From positions 73,232,372 to 73,296,371 of the forward strand of contig OY970824.1 of the NCBI GenBank assembly GCA_963853835.1: a stretch of DNA of 64,000 nt, in the 5' to 3' direction. Below are positions 23,473 to 36,800 of the stretch, one piece after another (the first letter of the stretch is position 1; every line of letters begins with the position of its first letter). A model generated the notes under the pieces. It searched no databases. It was not told the DNA's origin and worked only from the letters and a program-made list of their open reading frames with translations. The position numbers and the translations under genes were made by a program. Origin of the DNA: Calendula officinalis. Taxonomy: Eukaryota > Streptophyta > Magnoliopsida > Asterales > Asteraceae.

Positions 23473-25043
23473 AAGTAAATTGGAAGAATAATTTCACGTA
23501 ATTTGGTGAAATCGCACGATTGATATCTATCGTCATGAAAATGTATGCGCAATTCGCATTTTTGAATCATTTTGATCCCATGATGTTAGATTACCTCCGT
23601 TAGTTAAGAGCAAACGAGGATATATTATTCTTTCGTCAAATCACAAGGATCATTTTTGCAATACACACACTAACCTCTTTTCTCTTATCTTTGGTACACA
23701 CTAAAAACACGCACTTCTTCCTCATAAACCGCCATTTGTCTCACCCACTGATTCCGGTTAGGGAACACAGAGAGATGAGAAGAGATGTGCGGGCCAACGA
23801 TGATGACACCAGAGGATGAAATATTAGATATTCTCTGGCAAATAATGCAGGGGGTTTTAGGTGCCGCTGGACGGGGAGTATCAGGTGTCTACCAAAGTGG
23901 TGCTTCATGTGGCCGCCGTAGGGGGTTTTAGGTGGCTGCCGGAGAAGAAGATTTGGGGAAGAAGACACGGATGGGAGTGGAGTGGTTGCGGTGTTGGAGA
24001 AACCGAAGAAGATGACCGGAGAAATTGAGGGTGGTTCGTTGAAGCCGGAGAAGATGACCTCCGACGTGGTGGTTTTTCTTCTTCTTCGCTTGTATGGTAA
24101 GAGGGACACACATAGAGGGACACACATAGAGGGACACGCGGGCGCGCACACACAGAGTGAGGGGTTGTAGTAGGTGTAACCACATATGCGAAATGCCCAA
24201 AATACCCTCAACTAACGGAGGGCCGTCTGGGGTGAGAGACCAAAATGATTCAAAAGTACGAACCATAGGGATTGCGTTGCTGTTTCGTGACCATATGTAC
24301 TAGGGGTGTCAAATTTGTACCGAATAAAACCAACCACCATGTTACCAACCATACCAAGAATAAATGGTAGCCAATATGTTTGGTTGGTAGTACCATACCA
24401 ATCAAGTAATCATGGTACGGTAATGGTACAAAAATTTTAATATCATGGTAGTACCATACCAACCAATTATATATGTATATATATAATTATTTGGAAGAAT
24501 TCGAGAAAGGTAAACTAAATATGTATTATTTTAATTAAAATTATGATATCATAACATGAAAACATTCAAGCTATAACTTCTTAGCCTAACATATCAATAT
24601 ATTACATTTTTGTTATTGTGTTTGCATATAATGTTGATAATTGAGCGTGTGAAGCAGGCGAGAATGCTACAAGCTAGTGTATTATGACAAGAATACTACA
24701 TAATTTATACTCTATCGTACATAGTGTTTATATAACATTTAACGTAAACCATTACCAAATATAATAGTATAGAAAATGTCTTGTTTTTAGTAATAATTCC
24801 AAATAAGTTTGTGATATTGGTATATACCAGTACCAATTCGTATCAACCATGATTGTTGGTAGCCAAACAAATTGGTACCAAGTATAATTGGTACGGTACT
24901 GGTAGTTATATTAGTGTACCAAGTATAGTTGGTACGGTACACGGTATGAGGAAAATATGTGTGGTACTGTACCATGTTCACCCATAATATGTACCAAATG
25001 TGCAATTTCGCCAAACCACATGGACTATCTTTGCAATTTACTC
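23473..25043. mobile_element. MULE-like foldback element, host of a nested hAT-like insertion
   Basis: The left end AGTAAATTGGAAGAATAATT and the reverse complement of the right end GAGTAAATTGCAAAGATAGT align on through TTTGAATCATTTTG and CTCCGTTAGTT, giving inverted arms of more than 100 bp once the nested insertion is removed. The middle has GA- and CACA-rich segments. The open frames there are low complexity and match no protein family. The GAGTAAATT end resembles the one at 12111, suggesting related superfamilies. A clean 9-bp duplication was not found. Confidence 0.6.
24300..24985. mobile_element. hAT-like non-autonomous element nested in the foldback element
   Basis: The ends CTAGGGGTGTCAAA and ATGGGTGAAC (reverse complement of the right end) are imperfect inverted repeats. 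CATATGTA and AATATGTA flank it, an 8-bp duplication with one mismatch, as hAT transposases make. Inside, GGTAC/GTACC and TACCAACC motifs recur in both orientations. Joining the two flanks restores the right arm of the outer element. Confidence 0.6.
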
Positions 25044-26627
25044 GTGTAAAAATGTATAAATTAGTTTGCATGATCTATATGCTTAGATGGTTATATGTTT
25101 AATTCATCCTATCTTGTTCGAAATGGTTCAAAAATAAAGCTAACAAAAACCCAATTATATTTTGGTAATCTTCACTAGTCGCTTTCGGTATCACTTTATT
25201 CCAAATAAATATGGTTTAAATTCCGTTTAAGTGGTGAAATCCATCTTCAAAATCACCGGACCTTTCATTTTCACTATAGCATGCATTTGCTGGTTCTGTA
25301 AAAAGAAAAGTCAACATTCTCCCACAACATTCTCAGGTGACTTTCGCAGGCCATGTTCTTATATGTCCCTTCGTCGGCCACCTTCTCCCACAAAATGCAT
25401 ACACAGCAATAAAGTCAATCTTCATGGGTCCTGGTTCTTAAATTTGGGTCTCGTTTTTTAAAAATAAATGTTAAAACAAAGGTTTTATATTAAAGGTTTT
25501 AGTTTTGATTTTGTTTTAAACATAAAGTTTTGATTTTAAATATGGATCCATCGATTTAACACATAAAGACATGGACTAACGGACAAAAATGACCGTCGCC
25601 AAACCTAGAGCACACAGTGTGCTATAAGGTTATAGCCACGCCAAAAGTAAATTTTGGCTTTTAACGACGTTAAACCATAACCTATGTCCCGCCAAAGTGT
25701 ATTGATACAGATGTATTAAATAAATAATAAAATAAAGAATAAGTGAGACATGTGATATGCACGAGCTGGATCACGTGGATGGCACGAGCTGTTAGTTGTC
25801 AAGAAGGAGCTGGATTATGTGGCGGGAAATTCAGTTACGACGAGGGAGTATAAACAGAATGTGTGTGTAATCTGTTAGTTAGTTTTGAATGTCAATTGTG
25901 ACTTTTCTCCGTTGAATTTCATTTCTCTGTAATCGTTTGTACACTTTGTTCAACGAATCATTGAGTAATACATTCAGATTGCTTTCTTCCATAGCAATCG
26001 CTGTGTTTGTTCGAATTAGCTTTCATTTCTTAAGTGAAATCTGAGTTAATAGTATCATGTATTTCGCTGAGGTCACAGCCGTACGCCAAATATAAAAGTT
26101 AGGTTATTTTTTTTAATGGTGATTGGTTTTGGGTATTTTTTTGTGGATCACAAAAGAGTGTTATAGTATATTAAAACAAAGAGAGTAATTTTAAGGTGAG
26201 TATTAAGTATTAACATGACTTTAACAATACTTCCATACCTTGTGTTTTTAGGAATGAAATGTGAAACAACGTTTGAAACTAGGGAATTTTTTGTAATTTT
26301 AGAACTCTTAATCTAATACCAATCACATAAAAGATTTTTTGTAATTTTCTCTAAAAATCATACTGCAATGACCAAAACCTGCAAATGAGTTTGTTGTTAC
26401 TATTTTCATTTTTCGATTATATATTCATACAACAATATTTATTAATAGTCATATCACATGCACGCGTATACAAATATCAGTCATAGACATTTTAACAAAA
26501 ATGCCATCCAAATGATTAAGAAATGCTAACAGCTATACCAAGTCCAATAACTTGTAGGCATGTGCTCATCTTTCACATTTTATATGAAAAAAATATGAAT
26601 GTGACTTCCTCTTTCATGAATATAAAA
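25044..26627. other. Intergenic stretch with a possible copia-type LTR remnant
   Basis: From about 25700 to 26045 the sequence reads like a copia LTR: a TATAAACAG TATA-like motif (25849), TTTCTCTGTAATCG and a run toward AATAGTATCATG, which resembles the TGGTATCAGAGC primer-binding region after plant Ty1/copia LTRs. The ends and the target duplication could not be set. Nothing else is recognised except CACGCCAAAAG/CCCGCCAAAG words near 25630-25690. Confidence 0.35.
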
Positions 26628-26904
26628 TCTACTTCTACTACTATAATAAAACAAAGTCTTTTAATCCACATGTCACCTTATTAGAAACACAATGGTACAC
26701 GTGGCATTTACTAAAAAAATTATTTTGTAATTCAAACAAAAATTAATCGTAAATGGTAATAGTCCCATATAATTAGGCAAATATTTGGGCAAAATTAAAC
26801 GATAAATATTAAACCAAAATTTACGGATATATAACATCAAAATATTCAAAACAAAACAAATTTAACATTAGCTTTTTAATTAATTAAATTAGTTATGTAC
26901 ATCT

Positions 26905-27085
26905 TTTATTCGAAATATGTATATCTTTATTCAAGATATGTATATCTTTTATTAAAAATAATTTCTAATTAACTTTAAATATCTCTAAAGTATATATTTT
27001 ATTCGAAATATGTATATCTTTTATTCAAGATATGTATATCTTTTATTAAAAATAATTTCTAATTAACTTTAAATATCTTTAAAGT
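26905..27085. repeat. Tandem duplication, 93-bp period
   Basis: CGAAATATGTATATCTTTAT recurs 93 bases later (26911 and 27004), followed in both copies by TTTCTAATTAACTTTAAATATC. It lies between the two Helitron 5' ends. Confidence 0.85.
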
Positions 27086-27702
27086 GTAAATGTATAATAA
27101 GAGAATTGAAATCTGGGTAACGTAGCAAGAAACCATAAAAAGTCAAAATCACAAATTCACCATTTGACATTAATAATTCTGTTTCCGGGAAGAAAAAAAG
27201 GACAATTATTATTCCTTTTAAATATACATTATACGAAAAAAACAATTATTAATATCTTAACAATATATTTATTCAAAATAATTCTTAATTTTTATGTTGT
27301 CTTAAGAGATAAATTTTAACTATTTATCAATAATAATTAATGGTAAAAAATAATCAAATCTACTTCTACTACTATAATAAACCAAACCCTTTTAAACCAC
27401 ATGTCATTCTCTTAGACCACCTTTGTCCTACGTGTCATCTTCTTAGCAAAAGTATTTTTTCCGATTAATAAGGAATCGTATGGATAGAATCAATTAATTC
27501 CTTAATTTTTGCTTCAAATTTAAATTATTCCTTATTTTTATTTTAATTAGTAAAAGTAGTCCCCCGTTTGATAAGGATTCATAATATTTGGATTATCATT
27601 GAATAAAAAATGCATATAGTTTCTTAATTTTCATGAATTTAAATTAATATTTTGATTAATATTTTCATAATTTAAATTAATATTTTGATAGAGAAATTTT
27701 AA

Positions 27703-28526
<824 letters not shown>

Positions 28527-28589
28527 TCAACTTTCTGATGATTAAGTAATTTTTGATTATGAATCATAATTAAATGTTCCAATGATATG

Positions 28590-29204
28590 TATTCAAGGTA
28601 GTCATTAATTTTTATGTAGTCTTAAAAGACAAATTTTAATTATTGATTAATTATAATTAATGGTCAAGATTAATCACACACTATATATATAAAGGGGTGA
28701 TTTTGTCATTTTTACAAAAAAACATATTTTTTATTATTTATTTTAGAATTTTATTTATTTATTTATTTAATTAAATATTTAGTTTTCATTAATAACACAT
28801 AATTGATAATCACATGTGAGTATATATATTTAATCACATATGATCGTATACTAAAACATCGCATGCGATCAAATATACAATCATATGTGATTGTACAATA
28901 ATCACATGTGAGTATATATATTTAATCACATATGATCGTATACTGAATCATATGTGATTATATTAAACATCGCATGTGATCAAATATACAATCATATGTG
29001 ATTGTACAATAATCACATGTGATTAAGTACCAAACTTGATTATCGAAATAATATTATTTTTCTAACGAAAAAGATAATAAAATAATAAAAATAAAATACG
29101 TTTTTTTTAAATAAAAAATAAAAAAAATTAATTTTTTTTGTAAGTGCCAAATGACCAAAATACTCTTTCATGTATCAAATATGTGATTAATGTTGACCAA
29201 CGAA
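28590..29204. mobile_element. AT-rich foldback element with a phased palindrome array, copy 1
   Basis: The left arm (TTTTTATGTAGTC..., GTCAAGATTAATCACA) matches the left arm of the element at 62850, and the right side ends ATGACCAAAATACTCTTTCA..GTGATTAATGTTGACC. The centre (28808-29024) has ten 14-bp near-palindromes of the type AATCACATGTGATT spaced 21-25 bases apart, partly organised in a 92-base higher repeat. The right arm appears truncated. A left-arm-only fragment lies at about 27285-27358. Non-coding. Confidence 0.7.
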
Positions 29205-29467
29205 TATAATAGTTGCACGTGCTCCGTTACGAGTTCTTATTATTCGTTTATAAAACTTAAGCATAATACAAAAGTTAATCAAAAACAAAAAATATGTTAT
29301 AAACTTTTTAAATATCATTTATTGGTTAAATTAAATACTACATGAAGTTTGTTATACGAACAAAATATATAATAATGTTTGCCAAAATTCCATTTGTAAA
29401 TCATATTTTGCATTAATTTTTTATAATAAATTTCTTTTTATTTTTCGTTAAATATAGGTACATAAAC

Positions 29468-30260
<793 letters not shown>

Positions 30261-31006
30261 CTGATTTTGAACATCTAAGAAATCTATTTAAAATAAATAC
30301 TTTATATTATATTTATCAAAATTGGCAAATATATTAGGTCTACCAAACTAAAGCTTACTATATGTTTAAATATCTAGAGAACCCACTGTTTAAACATAAT
30401 TCTTTACATTACGTTTTTACGCTTACTAGAGAACCCATTGTTTAAACATAATTCTTTGAATCGATCGATAGTCATATATGAGATGTGTAATAAATCGGCC
30501 CAAAATGTTGTGGGTTCTATAAATATTCAAGGATATTCAAATTAGAATAAAACTAAATTAAATTGTTGGGCAAAGATTCTTACATGTCCGGTTGAAACCC
30601 CAATAATTGATTTTTTTTTCATTTCAAACCTAAGTAATAACAACACCAGTATTAATCGGGAAAGCAAATTAGTGTTGAACACATTATCAATTACATTTAA
30701 GATTACCCTGTACAATTCGGTCACCTATCTTCTCCATTTGATGAACACGACTGTAAGTCTCTTAGGGTTTCCGATTTCACGTTAATGCTACTAACCAAAT
30801 GGGTACATCTGCGGATTATCACCTAATTTTGGGATTGGGTCGTCTGAACACAACTGATATTGGCCTATTAATCTGTTTCTCCCTTTGGCCTGTTAGTATA
30901 TTAAATAAGATTGGTCCATCTTAGCTGACCTTAAACATTTCATGTGGGCTTACTTTTTGTGAAAGTTAGTGTTTTTGTCATGTTATTAAGAAATATTTAC
31001 CAGAAA

Positions 31007-31404
31007 AATGGTATACGCAATGGTACTAGACTTCAGATTGTCGCTATGGGTACCCATATTATAGAAACAATTGTTATATTTGGAAATAATGTTGGTATCG
31101 TACTTTTATGTCTAGATTATCTTTGACGCCTTCTGACACCAATATTCCGTTTAAGTTTAAAAGACGGCAATTTTCACTTTCTATTTGTTTTTCTATGACA
31201 ATAAATAAAAGTCAAGGACAATCATTGTCAAAAGTTGGTCTGTATTTGAGAGAACTCGCTTTTTCACACGGTCAACTATATGTAGCCTTATCTAGAGTAA
31301 TAAGCAGACAAGGACTGAAGATTTTAATAGAAGATAAAGATGAAGATCTAACAAATAAAACATCACATGTTATATTCAAAGAAGTGTTTAGAAATTTATC
31401 TTGA
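31007..31404 (+). pseudogene. Helitron helicase (RepHel) C-terminal fragment with frameshift
   Basis: NGIRNGTRLQIVAMGTHIIE is in one frame up to about 31095. The continuation [16 protein letters not shown] then [16 protein letters not shown] and [13 protein letters not shown], with a stop at 31402-31404, is in another. The order equals the last part of PIF1-like helicase domains in plant Helitrons. The stop lies about 220 bases before the Helitron 3' end, as expected. The 5' part of the gene is lost. Confidence 0.85.
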
Positions 31405-31626
31405 TCTTTTAAATATTAAATACTTTCTGGAAATCTGTTATGTGATTCTTTGTTTTCTTTTAGTAGTTATTCTTTTATATGTATAATATATTTGTAATGT
31501 GTACTATATCCCTTATTATATTATACATATTTAAAATAGGTTTTTACGATTCATATTTGTATTCTATAATACTTACTTTTAGCAAATTTTATGACAGCTC
31601 GTGATTTTTCACGGGTCAGAAACTAG

Positions 31627-32240
31627 TGTGAAATATAAATAAAACAGGATAACAACATATAAAAGAGAGGACTCAGGATGATAGTTACTATGCGGGATAT
31701 TCATAAAATGCGAAATATAAATAAAACATGAATGTTGTATTGTTTTTGTATATGTAACAAAAACCATGTTATGATTTGTTTTTAGAAGTTGCTAGTATTA
31801 TTAAATGAATTTTTTTCTTAGTCCCTTTAATTACTTCATTAATTATAAATATTCAGAATTCATTCATGTATCATAATTTTTATATCACACATCACACACA
31901 CTGTAAGTTTATACATATTAAATAATGATTGTAATGGATGCAATAAAAGTTATGTTGCAATAACCATCCCCTATAAATATTGATGGGAGAATTAAAATTA
32001 AATAAATATATATGTCGATACAGACTTTCGACTTCATAAAGGTTGTGTATTCGGTCCTTCCTTGATGAACTTGAGAATGTTCAAAACTCATAATGATAAC
32101 AGTTAGATCTTGTACATCGATGATCTCATAAAACCTGAGAATACCTTAAAAACGCCATCCATTTTCACTTTCTATTTTATAATATAAAAATTGACGACCA
32201 CTTTGATATAGTTACAAAAAGTCATGTTCTATAGAGTCGG
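31627..32240. other. Spacer before the CSI1-like gene
   Basis: AT-rich and includes a short duplicated phrase GTGAAATATAAATAAAACA / GCGAAATATAAATAAAACA (31630 and 31709). No gene is seen. Confidence 0.4.
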
Positions 32241-32762
32241 GAACGTGAGCTGAGCCAAAAGCAAGCCGAACAGAAGAGCCAGTGTGATGTGAGCTGTCGG
32301 TGGCTGGCACCCCACCCCCACCTCACCGTCATCTCACTGATTCATACTTGTTAAGTACTCCTTTTGGTCTCTGTCTCTCACATTTTACTCTTCTTCACTT
32401 CTCTGCTACGAAATCCGTCAAATGCACTAAAACATCAAATCTATCCCTGACTCCAACAGTGGTTAGTATTCTTCAGATTCATATTATTAATTACTATTTC
32501 ACTATATACATCTTGCGTTTGATTCAATTGTTATTACTTTTGTTATAACTACAAGATCTCCTTCCTTTTTGCGTTTCTGGTTGTGCTTGTTCGAATTTGT
32601 ATCACTTGTCTTGTATATGTGGAATTTAGTTAGTTGATTGCGAAATTGTATGTAATTTATGATGCTTTGTGTTGATCTGCTGTTCCGTTTGCCAGATGTA
32701 ACAAATCTAGCTCGGATTAGGATAATTTGTGATGAAATTAATGCGTTTTGGGCGATTTTACA

Positions 32763-32919
32763 GGAATCAATCGGGATTTGTAATAATTGCACTGTGGCTT
32801 GGAGTTGGAGGTAGATCTGACATTAAAGGAGGGATTAAATTAATACAGCAAAGCTGGCGGCTAAGGTCAGTCGGAGGCATTCTGCCGGCGGCAATGGCAG
32901 CAACGGCAATACACATCTG
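32763..32919 (+). promoter_or_regulatory. Upstream exon of the CSI1-like gene with CTG in place of the expected ATG
   Basis: The exon is bounded by TTTTACAG (32762) and CTG|GTAGTT (32919). In phase with the main frame it ends in codons for AAKVSRRHSAGGNGSNGNTH, then L, joining ERNGSGTEPPTPHS of the next exon. This matches the N-terminus known for plant CSI1 proteins. That frame has a stop at about 32836-32838 and no ATG. The codon where Met is expected is CTG at 32854, with A at -3 and G at +4. An out-of-frame ATG at 32892 opens a uORF that ends at 33855, 5 bases before the in-frame ATG at 33861. Confidence 0.6.
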
Positions 32920-33860
32920 GTAGTTACTCCTTTAAGTTGTGAATTTACTTGATGTGAATTCGTCTGTTGTAGTGGTGTTGTTTTTTCCTGAACACCTCTT
33001 AAAACATTGATTAAGAGGTTTACAAAACATTCAGACGTTTGTTATTTTAAAATTTAAGAGTTTAATATTTTGAAGAGTAAAATTGTCAAATTACAAACAT
33101 TCAGATGTTTGTTTACCTTATAAAACAAACAGTTTTATATAATTCAACTTTCAGATTTCAGAACCACATGCTTATTATCATAAGTTGTTTTCAGATTTTA
33201 GATAGAACCGTTCATCATATCAAGGGCAATTTAGTAATGCAGTGCCAATTGAATTCATTTCTAACAATGTAATTATGGTTGGAAGTAAGTCATGATATAT
33301 TAGTTGATGTGTGTTATTTATTTATTTGTTTATTTATGGCGATCTTAGGCTTTATGAATTAGTTATGCAAGTATTCTTCCTCTATTTGGTCTTGGATACT
33401 TGTCCAGTTTTTCGAGATCAATTGTGTAATCTACCCATTCTATTTATATAGATAGTGTATGAAAATTTATTCAAATGAAGGTTCCTTTCATCAATCATCA
33501 AGTTTATAATTTTAGAAGACTAAAAGATCAGATGGATTCATCTGCTTTCAGATAGATGCTTAAGCTTGTTCCTTTCATTGTTATGTTGAGAACTTAGACA
33601 ACGCTTATACAGACATCTCGAGATTGGAATTCATTTTAAAAAAATGCTATATTATTTTTGACCACTTAAAATATTTTTAGTTTTACCTTTTTAGGACTTA
33701 GGATTTCAAAATCTACAAAAGTTACCCTATATTATAATCCTATATTATAAGGATCCCAACGAATTATTATATTATTTCATTTGTTGACAATTTCACAATG
33801 TGATAACAGGAAAGAAATGGGAGCGGTACAGAACCTCCAACTCCACATTCCCTAGTAAAA

Positions 33861-36800
33861 ATGGGCTCGAGGTCAGTTTAATCATAATCGTATAAGTTAT
33901 ATCTTCTCTAGAACCTGTTCATTATAATTTATTAATTAATTTATTATTGTTTTTTGTATATTTAGAGAGCGTAGTAGCATGGAGGACCCAGATGGAACAT
34001 TATCAAGTGTTGCCCAATGCATAGAGCAATTAAGACAGAAATCGTCATCTCCACAAGAAAAAGAGTTCAATTTAAAACAGTTACTAGAACTAATCAACAC
34101 ACGTGAAAATGCATTCAGTGCAGTTGGTTCACATTCTCAAGCAGTTCCGGTCCTAGTCTCTCTCTTACGAGCCGGGTCAGTTGGGGTCAAAATGCAAGCA
34201 GCTACAGTTTTGGGCTCCCTTTGTAAGGAAAACGAGTTACGGGTCAAAGTCTTACTCGGGGGCTGCATTCCTCCGCTTCTCGGGCTCCTAAAGTCAACCT
34301 CACCAGAAGGTCAAATCACAGCTGCAAAAACCATTTATGCTGTTTCTGAAGGTGATGCAAAAGATCATGTTGGGTCCAAAATCTTTGCAACTGAAGGGGT
34401 TGTTCCAGTACTCTGGGAGCAACTTGAAAAAGGTCTTAAATCTGGAAATTTGGTTAATGATTTGCTGACTGGTGCTTTGAGAAACTTGTGTAGCAGTACT
34501 GAAGGGTTTTGGCCCGCAACAATTAAAGCTGGTGGAGAAGATATTTTAGTCAAACTACTAATGTTTGACCAGTCAAACACGTTAGCAAATGCGTGTTATT
34601 TATTAGCATGTATGATGATGGAAGATGCATCTGTATGTTCAAAGATATCAAATTCAGAAACTGTTAAACAACTTCTTAACCTACTGGGACCCGGTTATGA
34701 AGCACCAGTTAGGGCACAAGCAGCAGGTGCTTTAAAATCTCTTTCAGCTCAAAGCAAACAAGCAAGAAAGAACATAGCAAGTGCAAATGGTATTCCTTGC
34801 TTAATTAATGCAACAATTGCTCCTTCAAAAGAATTTATGCAAGGTGAAGATGCACAATCGTTACAAGAAAATGCCATGTGTGCACTTGCAAACATTTCTG
34901 GTGGTTTATGCCACGTCATCACTAGTCTTGGTCAAAGTCTTGACTCGTGCACGTCACCTGCACAGGTGGCAGATACTTTAGGAGCTTTAGCTTCTGCTCT
35001 TATGATATATGACAGCAAAGCAGAAACTACACGGCCTTCCGACCCGTTTGATATCGAGTTGACTTTAGTCAAACAATTCAAACCTCGTTTACCATTTCTG
35101 GTACAAGAACGAACCATAGAAGCACTTGCAAGTTTATACGGGAACGCGATTTTTGCAAGCAAAATTTCAAATTCTGATGCAAAACATTTGTTAGTTGGTT
35201 TAATCACAATGGCAACAAGTGAAGAAGTTCAAGATGAATTAATTAAATCACTACTTATTCTCTGCAAAAATGAGGGAAATTTATGGCATGCTTTACAGGG
35301 TCGTGAAGGTGTTCAAATGTTGATTTCTCTTTTAGGGCTTTCATCAGAACAACAACAAGAATGTGCAGTTGCATTGCTGGCACTTTTATCAAATGAAAAT
35401 GATGACAGTAAGTGGGCCATAACAGCAGCTGGCGGTATCCCGCCACTTGTACAAATTCTTGAAACGGGCTCTGCAAAAGCCCGAGAAGATTCTGCAACGA
35501 TTCTAGGTAATCTTTGCAATCACAGTGAAGATATTAGAAACTGTGTTGAAAGTGCAGATGCTGTTCCTGCTTTATTATGGCTGTTAAAAAATGGTAGCTC
35601 AAACGGGAAAGAAATTGCTGCAAAAACATTAAATCATTTAATTCAAAGATCAGATACAGCAACTATAAGTCAACTAACTGCACTGTTGACCAGTGATCTG
35701 CCCGAATCAAAAGTTTATGTTCTTGATGCATTGAAAAGTCTTCTTTCGATTGCTCCACTTAATGAATTACTTCGTGAAGGTAGTGCTTCTAATGATGCAA
35801 TCGAAACAATGATCAAGATTTTGTCATCTACAAACGAAGAAACTCGTGCCAACTCAGCAAAAGCTCTTGCTGGAATTTTTAACATCCGAAAAGATTTACG
35901 TGAAAGCAGTATTGCTGTCACAACTCTTAGTTCTGTTACAAAACTGTTACATTCTGAATCTGAGAGCATTTTGGCAGAGTGTTGTGGTTGTTTATCTGCA
36001 ATTTTTCTGTCAATTAAGGAGAATCGTGATGTGGCGGTAGTTGGAATAGATGTTTTGCCAGCTGTACTGATACTTGCAAAATCTTCAGTTCTGCAAGTTG
36101 CAGAACAGGCTTTATGTGCTTTATCAAATCTTTTATTGGATAACGAAATTCCTGCTAAAGTTGTACCAGAAGACATTATTATGACTGCTACTCGAGTTCT
36201 TCGTGAAGGCAAATTAACTGCCAAAAACCATGCAGCAGCTGCAATTTCTCGGCTTCTTGATTCCCGAGAAACCGATTCTAAATTAACTGAATATGTTAAC
36301 CAAATGGGAACTGTTCTTGCATTGGTTTCTTTTGTAGAATCTGGTAACTCTGAATCTTTTGCGACACCTGAGGCATTAGATGCACTTGCTGTTTTGTCAA
36401 GATTAAAAGGATCATTAGGGCAGATTGAACCTGCATGGAAAGTGCTTGTTGAAATTCCTGACAGTATAATCCCGATTGTTTCAGTCATCAAAGGTGCAAG
36501 TGTTCTTTTACAAGATAAAGCAATTGAAATATTATCTAGGGTTTGCAATGATCAATCTGTAGTTCTTGGGAACGCGATTACTGGATCTTACGGTTGCACA
36601 CAATCAATTGCAAGAAGAGTAATCGATTCCTCGAATGCAACTGTCAAAATCGGTGGGACCGCATTACTCGTTTGTGCCACAAAAGCAAATATTCAAAAAG
36701 TGGTTGAAGATCTTCATGAAGCAAATTTGTTATCCAGTGTAATTCGATCTCTTGTTTTAATGTTGAGTTCTACAAATTGTTCTAATTTGGATTCTATAAG

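Noticed and set aside
23741..24266. Overlapping minus-strand open frames with Cys/Pro/Thr-rich peptides
   Set aside because: Low-complexity core of a foldback transposon, with no conserved domain, start context or splice structure.
35715..36548. 277-residue minus-strand open frame in the CSI1-like gene
   Set aside because: Antisense shadow of armadillo-repeat coding sequence, where codon use leaves the opposite strand open.
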